This document shows, piece by piece, positions 63,669-64,000 of a stretch of DNA of 64,000 nt. This DNA is from Gammaproteobacteria bacterium (lineage in GTDB: Bacteria > Pseudomonadota > Gammaproteobacteria > JAJFKO01). The stretch is from the NCBI GenBank assembly GCA_028284465.1, contig JANQRR010000011.1, positions 24,899 to 88,898 on the forward strand. The letters are read 5' to 3'. The position numbers and the translations under genes were made by a program. A model generated the notes under the pieces. It did not search any database. It was not told the DNA's origin and worked only from the letters and a program-made list of their open reading frames with translations. Every line of letters starts with the position of its first letter. Position 1 is the first letter of the stretch.

Positions 63669-64000
63669 ATGAAGTTTTTACAATGCATCATGACGGTAGT
63701 TATTTTCTTGTTGCTATTAACAGCGTGTAGTTCACAAGTTCAGAGTAACGCACATTCAATGAAAGTAACTGAGCAACAATTAGAACGTGCCGTTGATAAA
63801 ACTGCCAAAACCCATTTCCCATTACAATATTCAGGTGATGCGCGCATTATTGGGCCGTACAGAGGATATTGTGTTAAACAGCATTGTTGCAGTAAAGTGG
63901 CATTTACTTATTATCATCATAATAAAGTAACGCATTATGAAGGACTATATTGCAATAATGCTAAAGGGCAATGGCAGCAGCTAGCGCTGTTAAAACAGTT
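63669..64000 (+). CDS. Lipoprotein, 3' end cut by window edge
   Basis: At least 110 residues from ATG 63669 (AAAGGAG upstream). Signal peptide with lipobox LTAC, lipidated Cys about residue 19 (LLLLTACSSQ), then a mature part with several Cys including YCVKQHCCSK. No family recognised. It continues beyond the window. Confidence 0.7.
   Translation, partial: MKFLQCIMTVVIFLLLLTACSSQVQSNAHSMKVTEQQLERAVDKTAKTHFPLQYSGDARIIGPYRGYCVKQHCCSKVAFTYYHHNKVTHYEGLYCNNAKGQWQQLALLKQ

Noticed and set aside
1..64000. rRNA, tRNA, integrase, transposase or attachment site
   Set aside because: None recognised anywhere on either strand; both element ends must lie outside the window or be unrecognisable by eye.

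Overview
The window looks like part of a large integrating conjugative element (ICE) with a GI-type (PFGI-1/SXT-like) type IV secretion system, in an AT-rich gammaproteobacterium. The best guess for the host is Legionellales. The reasons are the AT-rich composition, a LexA-like repressor next to an ICE-borne CsrA paralogue (an arrangement known from Legionella ICEs), and large unrecognised effector-like proteins. No rRNA, tRNA, integrase or attachment site is visible, so neither element end can be placed.

Cargo, 1-24.7 kb, is very AT-rich. Three plus-strand genes come first: a ~1390-residue protein of unknown function cut by the window edge, a protein with a Pro/Ser/Thr repeat, and a probable nucleic-acid or nucleotide deaminase with HAE and PCxxC motifs. 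A small unknown gene and a 4212-residue non-ribosomal peptide synthetase (NRPS) follow. The NRPS reads C*-T-E-C-A(monooxygenase)-T-C-A(methyltransferase)-T-E*, where * marks a degenerate active site. Convergent to it lies a minus-strand operon: LexA-like repressor, MlrC-type hydrolase, YhhQ-type transporter and MFS exporter.

Regulatory centre, 24.7-29.6 kb. Two matching 20-bp operators sit on a strong rightward promoter leading to a small unknown gene, csrA and a CheY-like receiver. Next come a minus-strand pair including a tandem-HTH protein, a plus-strand unknown gene, and a protein resembling phage antiterminator Q. Directly after the Q-like gene lie paired direct repeats, a near-consensus promoter and an intrinsic terminator within about 55 bp of the predicted transcription start. 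This is the layout of a phage late-gene switch and would place the whole conjugation operon under antitermination.

Conjugation region, 29.6-59 kb, has noticeably higher GC. It runs from PilL through TraD, the RAQPRD/DUF3262/DUF2976/DUF3487/DUF2895/DUF3438 membrane and pilus genes, TraB-like, lipoprotein and TraC-like ATPase genes, to TraU-like, PFL_4711 and TraG genes. TopB, a DsbA-like protein, a degenerate MobH/TraI-like protein and PFL_4669 follow. Unusual insertions are an L,D-transpeptidase, a TPR protein with its own promoter, an intact DNA methyltransferase plus a degenerate one, and an isochorismatase-like hydrolase.

Maintenance or leading region, 59-64 kb. Small genes (DUF3577, a 2H phosphoesterase, unknowns and a lipoprotein) are each preceded by structured leaders. 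Two leaders share a nested pseudoknot RNA with compensatory changes. Five carry an element complementary to the Shine-Dalgarno (SD) sequence. Together with terminator-like hairpins between genes, this suggests RNA-level control of the element. All sequence readings here were made by eye, without database searches.
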